Counted from the first letter of the stretch, positions 17,035 through 25,179 are shown. The stretch: 64,000 nt of DNA from JAWLHU01 sp041690255 (GCA_041690255.1 JAWLHU010000005.1:1-64000), one strand, 5' to 3'. Made by a program: numbers and translations. Notes: generated by a model not told the origin, from the sequence alone.

Positions 17035-18948
17035 GTGAAGGTCGGCATTGTCTCGCCCTATCCTGAATTCGCGACACTGGCCCTGGAGGTTGCGGCGCAA
17101 CTGAACATCGACGTGACGGTGGAGGAGGGGGTCCTCGACCGGGGCGTGGAGATCGCACAGCGGTGGGAGCGGGAGGGCGCCGTTCAGGCGATCGTGGCCC
17201 GGGGCCCCACGGCGATCCTCATTCGCAAGGCGGTCTCCCTGCCTGTCACCGTGATCGAGATCACGGGCTTCGACATGCTGGAGGCGCTTCACCGCGCCCG
17301 GGAGTTGGGTGGCAAGGTGGCGGTGATCGACTACGCCCACCGGAATCCGCCCTACGAACTGGACCTGCTGGAGAAGATCGCCAGCCTGCCGTTCGATGCG
17401 CTGCTCTACCGGAACCATATCGGCCTCTGCCGGCAGGTGGTGACCGCCCAGCGGGAAGGGTATCAGACCATCGTGGGAACCGGGATCTGCATTGCCCGCA
17501 TGGCAGAGGAGCGGCAGATGCACGGCGTGCTGGTTCACACCAGCCGCGAGACGCTCTACGGGGCGCTGCAGCAGAGCGTCGCGAAGCTTCGCCTGGCCGA
17601 GCAGCAGCGGGCTCGCACCCGCCGGACCCAGGCGGTGCTGGACATGACCTCCGACGGGATCATCGCGACCGATGGCGATGGCGCTGCGCTGATCTTCAAC
17701 CGCGCCGCTGAGCGGCTCCTGGGACTGTCTGCGAAGGAGGTCCTGGGGCGGCGGCGGGAGGAGTTCACCGGCCACCCGATCCTCGGGCCGCTCCTTGGTG
17801 ACGGCAGCGAGAGCAGGGCGGAACTGGTCAGGGCCGGCGGCCTGAACCTGGTGGTCAACCGGGTCCCGCAGGGAGCGCAGAACCTGGTGGTCACGTTTCA
17901 GGCGGCGAGCCAGATCCAGACCCTGGAGGAGAAGATCCGCAAGCAACTCCACACGAAGGGACTGGTCGCCCGGTACTCCTTCGCGGATCTGATCGGCCAG
18001 AACCCCATCTACCGGCGGGCTTTGGAGCGGGCGGGGCAGTTTGCCGCCTCGGACTTGACCGTCCTGCTGACCGGCGAGTCCGGCACCGGCAAGGAACTCT
18101 TTGCCCATGCGATCCACCGCGCCAGCCGGCGGGAGCGGGGACCGTTCGTCGCGGTCAACTGTGCCGCTCTGCCGGAGAGCCTTCTGGAGAGCGAGCTCTT
18201 CGGCTATGAGGAGGGCGCTTTCACCGGGGCCCGCAAGGGCGGCAAGATGGGCCTCTTTGAGCTGGCCCACGGCGGGACGATCTTCCTCGACGAGATCGGC
18301 GAGCTCTCGGTGACGCTTCAGGCCCGGCTCCTCCGTGTCCTGCAGGGGCGTGAGGTCATGCGGGTCGGCGGTGACCGGCTGCTGCCCGTCGATGTCCGGG
18401 TTGTGGCGGCGACGAACATGAACCTCCAGCAGGCGGTACAGGAGGGGCGCTTCCGCCAGGACCTCTACTACCGGCTGAATGTGCTCAATCTGAGGCTGCC
18501 GCCCCTGCGCGACCGGCTGGACGATGTGCCTCTGCTGGCGCAGTATTTCCTCAAGGCGTTCAGCGCCGAGGCCGGGGTGGACTTCACCCTGCCGGACTCC
18601 ACGCTCCGCCTGCTGCAGGGCTACGACTGGCCCGGTAACGTGAGAGAGCTGGAGAACTTCGTGCAGAAGTTTGCCGTTCTCAGCCTGCATCATCCGGATC
18701 CGATCCATCTGGTACGGGAGTTGCTCGATGAGTTGCAGTACGGATGGACCGACGACGCAGCGGATGGTGTGAGCGGCAACCGGATCACCATAGAGATCGG
18801 CACCATGGAGGAGATGGAGCAGCAGATCCTCCGGCAACTGGACCGGCAGGGCGGTCGGGACCGCGCACAACTGGCCCGCTTCCTGGGGATCAGCCGGACT
18901 ACTCTCTGGAAGAAGCTGAAGGAGACCGAGAGGATTACCGGCCACTGA
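17035..18948 (+). CDS. Sigma-54-dependent activator with PrpR N-terminal sensor domain
   Basis: A 637-aa enhancer-binding protein. The order is: PrpR-type ligand domain (about residues 1-175), PAS domain (about 195-300, VLDMTSDGIIATDGDG), AAA+ domain (about 320-555) and a C-terminal Fis-type HTH (RAQLARFLGISRTTLWKKLKETERI). Walker A GESGTGKE (about 345), the sigma-54 contact loop GAFTGA (about 393) and Walker B GTIFLDE (about 416) are intact, so it should activate sigma-54 promoters. PrpR_N domains sense small acyl metabolites in known cases. The start is GTG. It is the best candidate in the window for binding the TGTTCA/TGAACACC sites near three sigma-54 promoters; that link is inference. 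Confidence 0.92.
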   Translation: MKVGIVSPYPEFATLALEVAAQLNIDVTVEEGVLDRGVEIAQRWEREGAVQAIVARGPTAILIRKAVSLPVTVIEITGFDMLEALHRARELGGKVAVIDYAHRNPPYELDLLEKIASLPFDALLYRNHIGLCRQVVTAQREGYQTIVGTGICIARMAEERQMHGVLVHTSRETLYGALQQSVAKLRLAEQQRARTRRTQAVLDMTSDGIIATDGDGAALIFNRAAERLLGLSAKEVLGRRREEFTGHPILGPLLGDGSESRAELVRAGGLNLVVNRVPQGAQNLVVTFQAASQIQTLEEKIRKQLHTKGLVARYSFADLIGQNPIYRRALERAGQFAASDLTVLLTGESGTGKELFAHAIHRASRRERGPFVAVNCAALPESLLESELFGYEEGAFTGARKGGKMGLFELAHGGTIFLDEIGELSVTLQARLLRVLQGREVMRVGGDRLLPVDVRVVAATNMNLQQAVQEGRFRQDLYYRLNVLNLRLPPLRDRLDDVPLLAQYFLKAFSAEAGVDFTLPDSTLRLLQGYDWPGNVRELENFVQKFAVLSLHHPDPIHLVRELLDELQYGWTDDAADGVSGNRITIEIGTMEEMEQQILRQLDRQGGRDRAQLARFLGISRTTLWKKLKETERITGH

Positions 18949-18956
18949 GCCAAAGC

Positions 18957-18987
18957 GACCAGGGCCTCTACTCAGGGGACCCTGGTC
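18957..18987 (+). terminator. Hairpin after the sigma-54 activator gene
   Basis: GACCAGGG / CCCTGGTC arms begin 8 bp after the stop at 18948, followed by only a short TCT. It is a weak terminator candidate. Confidence 0.35.
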
Positions 18988-19160
18988 TCTGCCTGTCTGG
19001 GACCCATTCCCTGTAGACCTTTTGGACCCTTTCGTGACAAAGTGGCAGGAGAGCGATGAGAAATGGCCGAAGCGGAGGTCTCTGTAACTGCCGCGCAACC
19101 CGAGTAGCTTACACTGCTTGGGACACGGATCATGGAACCACAGCCAGGAGGAAGAGAGCC

Positions 19161-19739
19161 ATGTCTGAGAAGAAGACCACCGAGATCAATGTCAGCGCCC
19201 GCCATATCCACCTTAGCCAGGAGCATGTGGAGGTCCTTTTCGGGCCGGGCTATCAGTTGACCAAGTTGAAGGACCTGAAGCAGCCCGGGCAGTACGCCGC
19301 CAATGAGCAGGTAGCCGTGATCGGGCCCAAGGGGAGCTTCCCCAAGGTCCGGGTTCTGGGGCCCGCCCGCGGCAACACACAATTTGAACTCTCCCTGACC
19401 GATGCCCGAGTCCTGGGTATTCAGGGGGTTGTCCGCATGAGCGGCAAGATCGAGGGGACCCCCGGCATGATCCTGGAGGGACCGAAGGGGCGCATTGAGG
19501 TCCCGCAGGGCGTGATCGTGGCTGCCCGCCACATTCACATGACCCCGGAGGAGGCCGCTGCCTTCGGTCTGACCGATGGCCAGGTGGTGCGGGTCAAGAC
19601 GAACGGCACCCGCCCGCTCACGTTCGATGATGTGATCTGCCGGGTTCACAGGACCTACGCCCTGGAGATGCACATCGATACCGATGAGGCGAACGCCGCC
19701 GGCCTGAAGGATGGGGACATTGGCGAGATCCTCGCCTAG
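19161..19739 (+). CDS. pduL: Phosphate propanoyltransferase, PduL family
   Basis: A 192-aa PduL-type phosphotransacylase, exchanging CoA and phosphate between acyl-CoA and acyl phosphate. Both metal-binding His clusters are visible, ARHIHLSQEH (about residues 13-22) and AARHIHMTPEE (about 122-132). The ATG has AGGAGGAAGAG upstream; the frame is open farther up but has no other good ribosome site. It is a stand-alone copy with no microcompartment shell genes nearby, so a housekeeping or fermentative role is more likely than a Pdu organelle. It follows the sigma-54 activator by 212 bp. Confidence 0.9.
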   Translation: MSEKKTTEINVSARHIHLSQEHVEVLFGPGYQLTKLKDLKQPGQYAANEQVAVIGPKGSFPKVRVLGPARGNTQFELSLTDARVLGIQGVVRMSGKIEGTPGMILEGPKGRIEVPQGVIVAARHIHMTPEEAAAFGLTDGQVVRVKTNGTRPLTFDDVICRVHRTYALEMHIDTDEANAAGLKDGDIGEILA

Positions 19740-19748
19740 GAATGAAGC

Positions 19749-19786
19749 GCCGGGGCGCCGCAATTGAGCGGTGCCCCGGCTTTTTT
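19749..19786 (+). terminator. Intrinsic terminator of pduL
   Basis: GCCGGGGC-G-CCGC / GCGG-T-GCCCCGGC arms with a 6-nt loop, then TTTTTT. It begins 10 bp after the pduL stop and faces the convergent acetyltransferase gene. Confidence 0.9.
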
Positions 19787-19792
19787 ATGTCG

Positions 19793-20740
19793 CTACCGCC
19801 CCGATAGCGTCTTGCGCAGAATATACGATCCCGGCATCGGCACGAAGCCGAACTTGCGGTTGATGGCGAGCATCGGGCCATTCTGGGCATGGTTGCCGGT
19901 TGCGATTCGGGTGTAGTCGCCCCGGCTCCGGACGTACTCGCAGGCCAGGAGTTTCAGCGCCTGCGCCAGTCCGTGCCCCCGGTGCTGCCGCCGCACCCCG
20001 GTGAAGAGGACCCAGGCGGATTTGCGCCCTGGCGGGAAACTGCAGCCGCTGGTGCCGGCCAGTTCGCCCTCCTTCATGGCCAGGAAGACCGCCTTCGGGT
20101 CGTACTGATGTGGGGCAAAGGTATCGGCCCGGTAGGCATCGTACTCGGTCGGCTGCCACTCCGGCCCCTTGTCAGGCTCATCCCGTGAGCACTCCATATC
20201 CAGTTCGTAGAAGGCGCGCTGCCCTTCATCGGGCGGCAGGTCAGCCATGGTGATGAAGCGGTAGCCATTCGCTTCTGCCTCTGCCAGCAGCGGGCGGTAG
20301 GGCTCTGGGTCGAAGGTGGACAGGTCCAGCTCGGAGTTGAAGAAGTGCTCCTTCAGTCTGTAGCCGTGGTGCTCGGCGAAGGCCAGCCAGTCCGGCCGGT
20401 GGTCCCGGACGCCCACCTCGACCATGGTACCGCCATGATCGACCACCTGCTCCTCCAGGGCACGCAGCAGAGCGGAGCCAACCCCTCGACCAGAGTACTC
20501 CGGGTCCACCCGCACCCCGAGGTAGAACCCACCCGTCGGGAGCCACGGACTGCTGGAGATCCGGCCGTACCCGACGATCTTCCCCGCCAGCTCCAGGACC
20601 AGTTCGGCGTGGTGGCCGAGGGTGGCGGAGTGAGTCAGGTCAGCGGTGAACTCTTCCAGCGTGAGCGAACGAATATGGGTCTGGTTTGTGATTTCTACCA
20701 GGCGGAGGTAGTCGGCTTCGGTTGCTGGTCTGATCTGCAT
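19793..20740 (-). CDS. Tandem GNAT-fold N-acetyltransferase
   Basis: A 315-aa protein with two GNAT domains. The first (about residues 1-150) has the acetyl-CoA loop RVDPEYSGRGVGSALL. The second (about 165-315) has FTGVRRQHRGHGLAQALK and the C-terminal NHAQNGPMLAINRKFGFVP. The ATG at 20740 begins the normal family N-terminus (MQIRPATEADYLRLVEI) with GTGAGG upstream; the open frame extends 45 codons farther without family similarity. The acceptor substrate is unknown. It is a single gene, convergent with pduL. Confidence 0.85.
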   Translation of the reverse strand: MQIRPATEADYLRLVEITNQTHIRSLTLEEFTADLTHSATLGHHAELVLELAGKIVGYGRISSSPWLPTGGFYLGVRVDPEYSGRGVGSALLRALEEQVVDHGGTMVEVGVRDHRPDWLAFAEHHGYRLKEHFFNSELDLSTFDPEPYRPLLAEAEANGYRFITMADLPPDEGQRAFYELDMECSRDEPDKGPEWQPTEYDAYRADTFAPHQYDPKAVFLAMKEGELAGTSGCSFPPGRKSAWVLFTGVRRQHRGHGLAQALKLLACEYVRSRGDYTRIATGNHAQNGPMLAINRKFGFVPMPGSYILRKTLSGR

Positions 20741-20863
20741 GGTTGTGTGCCTCACTTTCCCGCGTCGGCAGCCCACGACCACGACCTGGGCCGCGTGACT
20801 GCGGTCATTGTGACGAGCCGGGCCCCCTTCTTGTTCCCGGCAGCTGCCCCCAGGAAATAGTCC

Positions 20864-20892
20864 TTGCAAAAACACGGGGCCGGGTGTATCAT
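20864..20892 (+). promoter_or_regulatory. Sigma-A type promoter of the small-ORF transcript
   Basis: TTGCAA and TATCAT are separated by exactly 17 nt, giving a predicted start near 20899. It drives a roughly 300-nt transcript that holds a 160-nt leader, a 33-codon ORF and a terminal hairpin. Confidence 0.6.
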
Positions 20893-21028
20893 ATTAGAAG
20901 ACGAGAGCGGCACAGCCGCAAAACCGGCAACAAGCATTCGCAGGACGTTAACGGCGGTTCAGAGACGTTACAGGCTATGCAGAGAACTCCGGCAGTCGGG
21001 GTTCTTATCTGTTTTGCGCAAGGTGCTT

Positions 21029-21048
21029 CTCTCCAAGCAAAAGGAGAG
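21029..21048 (+). promoter_or_regulatory. Hairpin covering the ribosome binding site of the small ORF
   Basis: CTCTCC (21029-21034) can pair with GGAGAG (21043-21048), which is the Shine-Dalgarno sequence of the ORF at 21059. The arrangement suggests gated translation. Confidence 0.45.
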
Positions 21049-21058
21049 TTGAGCAGAT

Positions 21059-21160
21059 ATGATGATGAACGTGCAGAAGCGGCGGGAGACCACGCCAAAG
21101 GGCGATGAAGCCCTGATTGAGGAGATCCTCAAGGCGGCTGGGCTCGAGGCCCTCGACTAA
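21059..21160 (+). CDS. Small protein, 33 aa, unknown function
   Basis: An ORF with a strong ribosome site (AAAGGAGAG, 10-12 nt upstream of three consecutive ATGs). The peptide is hydrophilic and likely helical: MMMNVQKRRETTPKGDEALI followed by EEILKAAGLEALD. It has its own consensus promoter about 170 bp upstream and a perfect hairpin just after the stop. No family is recognised. The leader between promoter and ORF looks structured, so the peptide could be a leader-regulated product or a bystander of a small RNA. Confidence 0.5.
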   Translation: MMMNVQKRRETTPKGDEALIEEILKAAGLEALD

Positions 21161-21166
21161 TGCAGT

Positions 21167-21192
21167 AGGAGCCGGGCGTTTGCCCGGCTCCT
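21167..21192. terminator. Perfect 11-bp hairpin after the small ORF
   Basis: AGGAGCCGGGC-GTTT-GCCCGGCTCCT, 7 bp after the stop at 21160 and 13 bp before the stop of the convergent gene. There is no long T-run on either strand. Confidence 0.6.
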
Positions 21193-21204
21193 GTCGCGCT
21201 CGGA

Positions 21205-22158
21205 TTATAGAACGGGAAGTGGGGAGGGGACGGGCGCCCAGCGCAGGAACGGGTGCTCGGCCACATATGCGGCAGCCTGCTGCTGGGTTTCGCGGAAGGC
21301 TTCATCGGTAGAGGCCGCCAGCACCGCCTTCACCAGCGAGTCGAAGGCCTGGACCGCAACCTTCACCTTCGGGTCCATGTAGTGGATCTCCTTCAGTTCC
21401 TTCTGGCACCAGCGCATCGCCGGCTGCCAGGCGCTCTTCGCACTGGTGAGGGGGCTGGCCGGCAGCGAGGGGGCTGCCGCTGCGGGCTTGCGGGCAGCCT
21501 TGCCCACCGGGCGGAGCGGGCGAGGAGCCCGTGAAGGACGGTCGGTATTGCGTCCGCCCGGTCGTTGGGGTCTTGTGGCCCCGGTTCCCGCCTGGCGCGG
21601 CGGACGGGTTGGGCGGCTCCCATCGGGTCGGGGTGCTGTCGGCAGGCCGAGCGGCTTGGCACCGGGCTTGCCGAGCGGCTTGGCGCCGGGCTTGGCGGCC
21701 GGTCTGCGGGCGAGCTTCACCTGGCCGGACGTCCCGGAAGCCGCAGCGGTTCTGGGTGAGCGTGCCGCCGTGTCCCCAGGCCTCGCTACCGGCAGGCCGA
21801 GCGGCTTGGCGCCGGGCTTGCCGAGCGGCTTTGCCCCGGGCTTGCCGAACGGCTTGGCGCCGGGCTTGCCGAACGGCTTGGCGCCGGGCTTGCCAGACGG
21901 CTTTGCCCCGGGCTTGCCGAGCGGCTTGGCGCCGGGCTTGCCGAACGGCTTTGCCCCGGGCTTGCCAGACGGCTTGGCGCCGGGCTTGCCGAACGGCTTG
22001 GCGCCGCCCTTCTGGAATCGCTTCTGTGGCACCTTGCTGCCACCGGGCTTCTGGGCGGTGGGTCTGCGCCCTCCGCCGGAGCCGGCCTTTTCATGCTGGC
22101 GGGCAGGGGATCCTGTCCCTCCGTCCCGCTCGTTCTGTTCCTCTTCAAAGCGGCCCAA
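21205..22158 (-). CDS. Low-complexity KPGA-repeat protein
   Basis: A 317-aa basic protein dominated by an octapeptide repeat GKPGAKP(L/F/S), about a dozen copies in two blocks (near residues 48-125 and 150-170), with 24-bp DNA units. The flanks are Arg/Lys/Pro-rich. The C-terminal 85 residues (WQPAMRWCQKELKEIHYMDP...YVAEHPFLRWAPV) are ordinary and probably folded. The start codon is TTG at 22158 with AAGGGG about 9 nt upstream. The composition recalls histone H1-like or nucleic-acid-binding tails. The repeat number is likely variable between strains. Function unknown. Confidence 0.65.
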   Translation of the reverse strand: MGRFEEEQNERDGGTGSPARQHEKAGSGGGRRPTAQKPGGSKVPQKRFQKGGAKPFGKPGAKPSGKPGAKPFGKPGAKPLGKPGAKPSGKPGAKPFGKPGAKPFGKPGAKPLGKPGAKPLGLPVARPGDTAARSPRTAAASGTSGQVKLARRPAAKPGAKPLGKPGAKPLGLPTAPRPDGSRPTRPPRQAGTGATRPQRPGGRNTDRPSRAPRPLRPVGKAARKPAAAAPSLPASPLTSAKSAWQPAMRWCQKELKEIHYMDPKVKVAVQAFDSLVKAVLAASTDEAFRETQQQAAAYVAEHPFLRWAPVPSPLPVL

Positions 22159-22357
22159 ACACCAACGCCCCTTCCTCCGCCACGGCTCTCCGTGGGCAGG
22201 TATTCAACTGTTCGCCGTCCTGGGCCGACCTCCCTCTGTGCGTCCAAAAGAGATCTTCATTCTGGTATGGCCCGGCAGTCACCACTCCATGCGGTGCTGG
22301 GCGGAACCGATCGCCGTCTCTGTTCGTCTCTCTTCTTTGAATAGGAGGGTGATTTAA

Positions 22358-22942
22358 CTGAACGCGCCGGCGGGTACCATTCTCATTCTGAACGGAACCT
22401 CCAGTTCCGGCAAGTCAACCTTACTGCGAGCGCTGCAGGCGGTGATGGAGGAGCCCTATCTCGATGCCGGGCTGGACAAGTTTCTTTTCATGCTTCCAAA
22501 GCCCTACCTGAACCAACCGGCTCTATGGACTCAGGTCATGGAACCGACTCGATCCGGCCCGGTGGGGCTGCGGCTGATCAGTGGCATGCACCAGGCGATT
22601 GCCGCTCTTGCGGGGGCCGGCAACTACGTGGTCGCCGATCATGTACTGATCGATTCCCGCTGGCTGGCCGATGCCGCCAGCGTCTTCGCTCCACGAAGGG
22701 CCTACTTCATCGGTGTCTACTGTCCGCTTGAGGTGGTGGAGCAGCGGGAGCGAGACCGGGGAGACCGGACCCTGGGGCAGGCCCGCCAGCAGTATGAGTT
22801 GGTCCATGCCCACGGGGAGTACGACTTCACGGTGAACACGGCTGAGGCGACCCCTGAGGAGTGCGCCCGCCAAATTCAGGCCTTCCTGTCAGGAGATCCG
22901 GAGCCCCGGGCCTTCCGGCAGCTAACCGAGCAAGGTCGCTGA
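22358..22942 (+). CDS. Chloramphenicol phosphotransferase-like kinase with apparent CTG start
   Basis: A 194-aa P-loop kinase of the CPT family. From the first ATG region (22442-22445) the protein would lack its P-loop. Reading back in frame gives LNAPAGTILILNGTSSSGKST, containing the Walker A motif, up to a TAA at 22355. The only codon able to start it is CTG at 22358, with AGGAGGG about 9-10 nt upstream. Downstream family features are LDKFLFMLPKPY, VVADHVLID and the lid region REREDRGDR-like (ERDRGDRTLGQARQQ). It may phosphorylate a small hydroxyl substrate; drug resistance is possible but unproven. Confidence 0.8.
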   Translation: MNAPAGTILILNGTSSSGKSTLLRALQAVMEEPYLDAGLDKFLFMLPKPYLNQPALWTQVMEPTRSGPVGLRLISGMHQAIAALAGAGNYVVADHVLIDSRWLADAASVFAPRRAYFIGVYCPLEVVEQRERDRGDRTLGQARQQYELVHAHGEYDFTVNTAEATPEECARQIQAFLSGDPEPRAFRQLTEQGR

Positions 22943-22959
22943 TCCGGTCACCCCTACGC

Positions 22960-23002
22960 AAGACGGCTGCGGTCCTGGCAGTTCAGGATCTGCAGCCGTC
23001 TT
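22960..23002 (+). terminator. Terminator after the CPT-like gene
   Basis: AAGACGGCTGC / GCAGCCGTCTT arms with an inner CCTG/CAGG stem, 18 bp after the stop codon. It isolates the following sigma-54 promoter region. Confidence 0.65.
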
Positions 23003-23030
23003 CTGTCGCGCTTCGGACCCGGCCGTGCCC

Positions 23031-23049
23031 TGTTCGAAATCTGAACACC
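23031..23049 (+). promoter_or_regulatory. Putative upstream activator site 2
   Basis: TGTTC-N6-TGAACACC, the same length and spacing as the left half of site 1 at 4778 (identical at TGTTC and TGAACACC). It ends 48 bp before the -24 element at 23097. Only a weak third half-site follows. Confidence 0.55.
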
Positions 23050-23096
23050 TCGTCCAGACGAGAAACGGGAGGCCACCCCTGAGCCCATCTGCACCG

Positions 23097-23113
23097 TTGG
23101 CATGCATTTTGCA
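23097..23113 (+). promoter_or_regulatory. Sigma-54 promoter of the quinone reductase/phosphotransferase operon
   Basis: TTGGCATGCATTTTGCA: GG at 23099-23100 and GC at 23111-23112 are exactly 10 nt apart, with TTTGC at -12. The transcript would start near 23123, about 28 nt before the GTG at 23151. Confidence 0.8.
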
Positions 23114-23150
23114 CGAAAGTGATATAGATGTTGTGACGAGGGGGAGTTCG

Positions 23151-24110
23151 GTGAGAGCGGTGGTGCTGGAGGGGTTCGGCGACGTTTCAAACCTGGTCCT
23201 GCGAGAGGTGGACAGGCCCACACCGGGGCCGGGTCAGGTGCTGGTTCGGGTCCGGGCGACGGGGCTCAACTTTGCCGATCTGCTCTGGCGGCACGGTCGC
23301 TACCCGAGAAGCCGCTTCCCCCATGTGCTCGGGTACGAGATCGCCGGCGAGGTTGCCGAGGTGGGTGAAGGGGTCTCCGGATTCGCACCCGGCGCCAAGG
23401 TCTTCGGCTCCTCCGTGGGGGGTGGAGGCTACGCTGAGTACTGCCTTGCCCCGGCAGAACTGCTCATGGCCATGCCAGAGGGGGTCACCTTTTCGGAGGC
23501 GGCCGCCATGCCGGTTGTCTTCGGCACGGTCTGGTACGGCCTGGTCGCCATGGGGCGGCTGCAGCCCGGTGAATGGGCGTTGATCCACGCTGCGGGGGGC
23601 GGTGTGGGCACGGTGGCCGTCCAGTGGGCCAAGGCACTGGGGGCGCAGGTAGTGGCCACCGCCGGCTCCGATGAGAAACTGGCCCGGGTGAAGGAACTGG
23701 GCGCAGATGTGCTGATCAACTACCGGTCCGGGGACTGGGTAGAAGCTCTGAAGGGTTCGGTGGGCAAGGTAGACCTCGTCCTCGAGTCGATTGGTGGTCA
23801 GGTGCTGGATCAGTCGATCGGGGTGCTGAAGCCCTTCGGCCGGTTGATCACCTTTGGCTACGCCAGTGGCGATCCGGTTCAGATCGATCCGATGCGCCTC
23901 TTCGGCCGGAATCTGACCGTCTCGGGTCTCTGGCTGGGCGCCATGCCCGCACCGGCGATCGCCCGGGGCATGGAGGAGACCGTGAAGATCCTCCAAAGCG
24001 GCAGAGTGAAGCCGGTGATCGGTCACGTTTTCCCGCTGGAGCGGGTCGCTGAGGCGCACGCCCTTGTAGAGGGGCGGGGCTCCTTTGGCAAGGTGATCAT
24101 TCAGCCCTAG
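23151..24110 (+). CDS. NADPH:quinone oxidoreductase (zinc-free MDR family)
   Basis: A 319-aa medium-chain reductase of the quinone-oxidoreductase/enoyl-reductase type. It has the GroES-like N-terminal domain (LNFADLLWRHGRYP, GYEIAGEV) and Rossmann domain with HAAGGGVGTVAVQWAKALGAQVVATAGS (about residues 142-170). The catalytic zinc cysteines of alcohol dehydrogenases are absent. GTG start at 23151 with GGGGGAG upstream. It is the first gene after a sigma-54 promoter and lies 13 bp from the phosphotransferase gene. It could reduce an enoyl or keto intermediate, or a quinone. Confidence 0.88.
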   Translation: MRAVVLEGFGDVSNLVLREVDRPTPGPGQVLVRVRATGLNFADLLWRHGRYPRSRFPHVLGYEIAGEVAEVGEGVSGFAPGAKVFGSSVGGGGYAEYCLAPAELLMAMPEGVTFSEAAAMPVVFGTVWYGLVAMGRLQPGEWALIHAAGGGVGTVAVQWAKALGAQVVATAGSDEKLARVKELGADVLINYRSGDWVEALKGSVGKVDLVLESIGGQVLDQSIGVLKPFGRLITFGYASGDPVQIDPMRLFGRNLTVSGLWLGAMPAPAIARGMEETVKILQSGRVKPVIGHVFPLERVAEAHALVEGRGSFGKVIIQP

Positions 24111-24123
24111 GGAGGTGCCCGCC

Positions 24124-25167
24124 ATGAACCAGACCATATCGGTCCGCCCCGGCGAAGAGCTGGATCTGCAGGCCGTGGAAGCCTACCTGCGGGCAAACCT
24201 GCCGGGCTTCACCGGCGGTCCGCTGTCAGTGACCCAGTTTCCCTTCGGGGCGTCCAATCTGACCTATCTGCTACGGGCAGAATCCGGGTGGGAGGGTGTC
24301 CTGCGACGCCCACCCATGGGACCCGTTGCACCGAAGGCGCACGACATGGGCCGGGAGTGCCGCATTCTGCAGAAGCTGCATCCGGTCTTTCCCCTGGCGC
24401 CGGAGCCCTACGTGTTGTGCGAGGACCGGTCGATCCTCGGGGTACCGTTCTTCGTCATGGAGGCCCTTCATGGTGTCGTACTCGACAAGGAGATCCCCCC
24501 GGAATGGCGGGACCGCTCCCTCGACTTCCGGCTGATCTCTGAGCGGTTGGTGGAGACGCTGGTGGCCCTGCACAATGTGGACTGGCAGGCGGCCGGGCTG
24601 GACGAAATCGGGCATCCTGACGGCTATCTGCAGCGCCAGGTAGAGGGATGGATCGGCCGCTATCAGCGGGCGAAGACCGGCGAGATCCGGGAGGCGGAGC
24701 AGATCGCCCGGTGGATGCTGGAGAACCTGCCCGTATCTCCGGCACCCACCGTCATTCACAACGATTTCAAGCTGAATAACGTCCTGCTTGACGTGGCCGA
24801 TCCGGGCCAGATTGTCGGCGTCGTGGACTGGGAGATGGCCACCGTCGGCGATCCCCTGACCGACGTCGGCGCCCTCCTCGCCTACTGGCTGGAGCCTGGT
24901 GAGGAGGTGGAGGGGATTCTGACCTCGGTGACCACCCTGCCGGGCTTCATGAAGCGGGATGAACTGCTGGAGGTCTATGCCCGCAAGAGCGGGCGGGACC
25001 TGAGCCAGATCAGCTTCTACCTGGCCTTCTCCTACTTCAAGGTGGCTGTGATCGTCCAGCAGATCTACTACCGCTGGATCAAAGGGCAGACGCAGGATCC
25101 CCGCTTCGGTTCCCTGGACAAGATGGCGCTCCACCTGTTGCGGCAGGCGGTGCGAGTTTCGCAGTAG
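24124..25167 (+). CDS. Aminoglycoside-phosphotransferase-fold kinase, LvaA/ACAD10-11 N-domain-like
   Basis: A 347-aa kinase-like protein. The Brenner motif VIHNDFKLNNVLLD (about residue 213) and the metal-binding VVDWEMATVGDPLTDVG (about 237) are complete, so it should be active. N-terminal features (PFGASNLTYLLRAE, LRRPPMG, ARE/REC helix) match the family fused to acyl-CoA dehydrogenase in ACAD10/11 and standing alone as LvaA, which phosphorylates 4-hydroxyacyl-CoA. The ATG at 24124 has GGAGG at proper spacing; the GTG at 24115 overlaps it. It is co-transcribed with the quinone reductase under the sigma-54 promoter. The 4-hydroxyacyl-CoA substrate is inferred from family and context. Confidence 0.82.
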   Translation: MNQTISVRPGEELDLQAVEAYLRANLPGFTGGPLSVTQFPFGASNLTYLLRAESGWEGVLRRPPMGPVAPKAHDMGRECRILQKLHPVFPLAPEPYVLCEDRSILGVPFFVMEALHGVVLDKEIPPEWRDRSLDFRLISERLVETLVALHNVDWQAAGLDEIGHPDGYLQRQVEGWIGRYQRAKTGEIREAEQIARWMLENLPVSPAPTVIHNDFKLNNVLLDVADPGQIVGVVDWEMATVGDPLTDVGALLAYWLEPGEEVEGILTSVTTLPGFMKRDELLEVYARKSGRDLSQISFYLAFSYFKVAVIVQQIYYRWIKGQTQDPRFGSLDKMALHLLRQAVRVSQ

Positions 25168-25179
25168 GTGGTTCCCATC

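Noticed and set aside
17005..19098. 697-codon minus-strand frame opposite the sigma-54 activator
   Set aside because: Shadow of the activator gene, low-complexity composition, no ribosome site or motif.
21640..22010. Regular 24-bp repeats suggesting a CRISPR array
   Set aside because: Units are contiguous without spacers and encode an in-frame octapeptide repeat.
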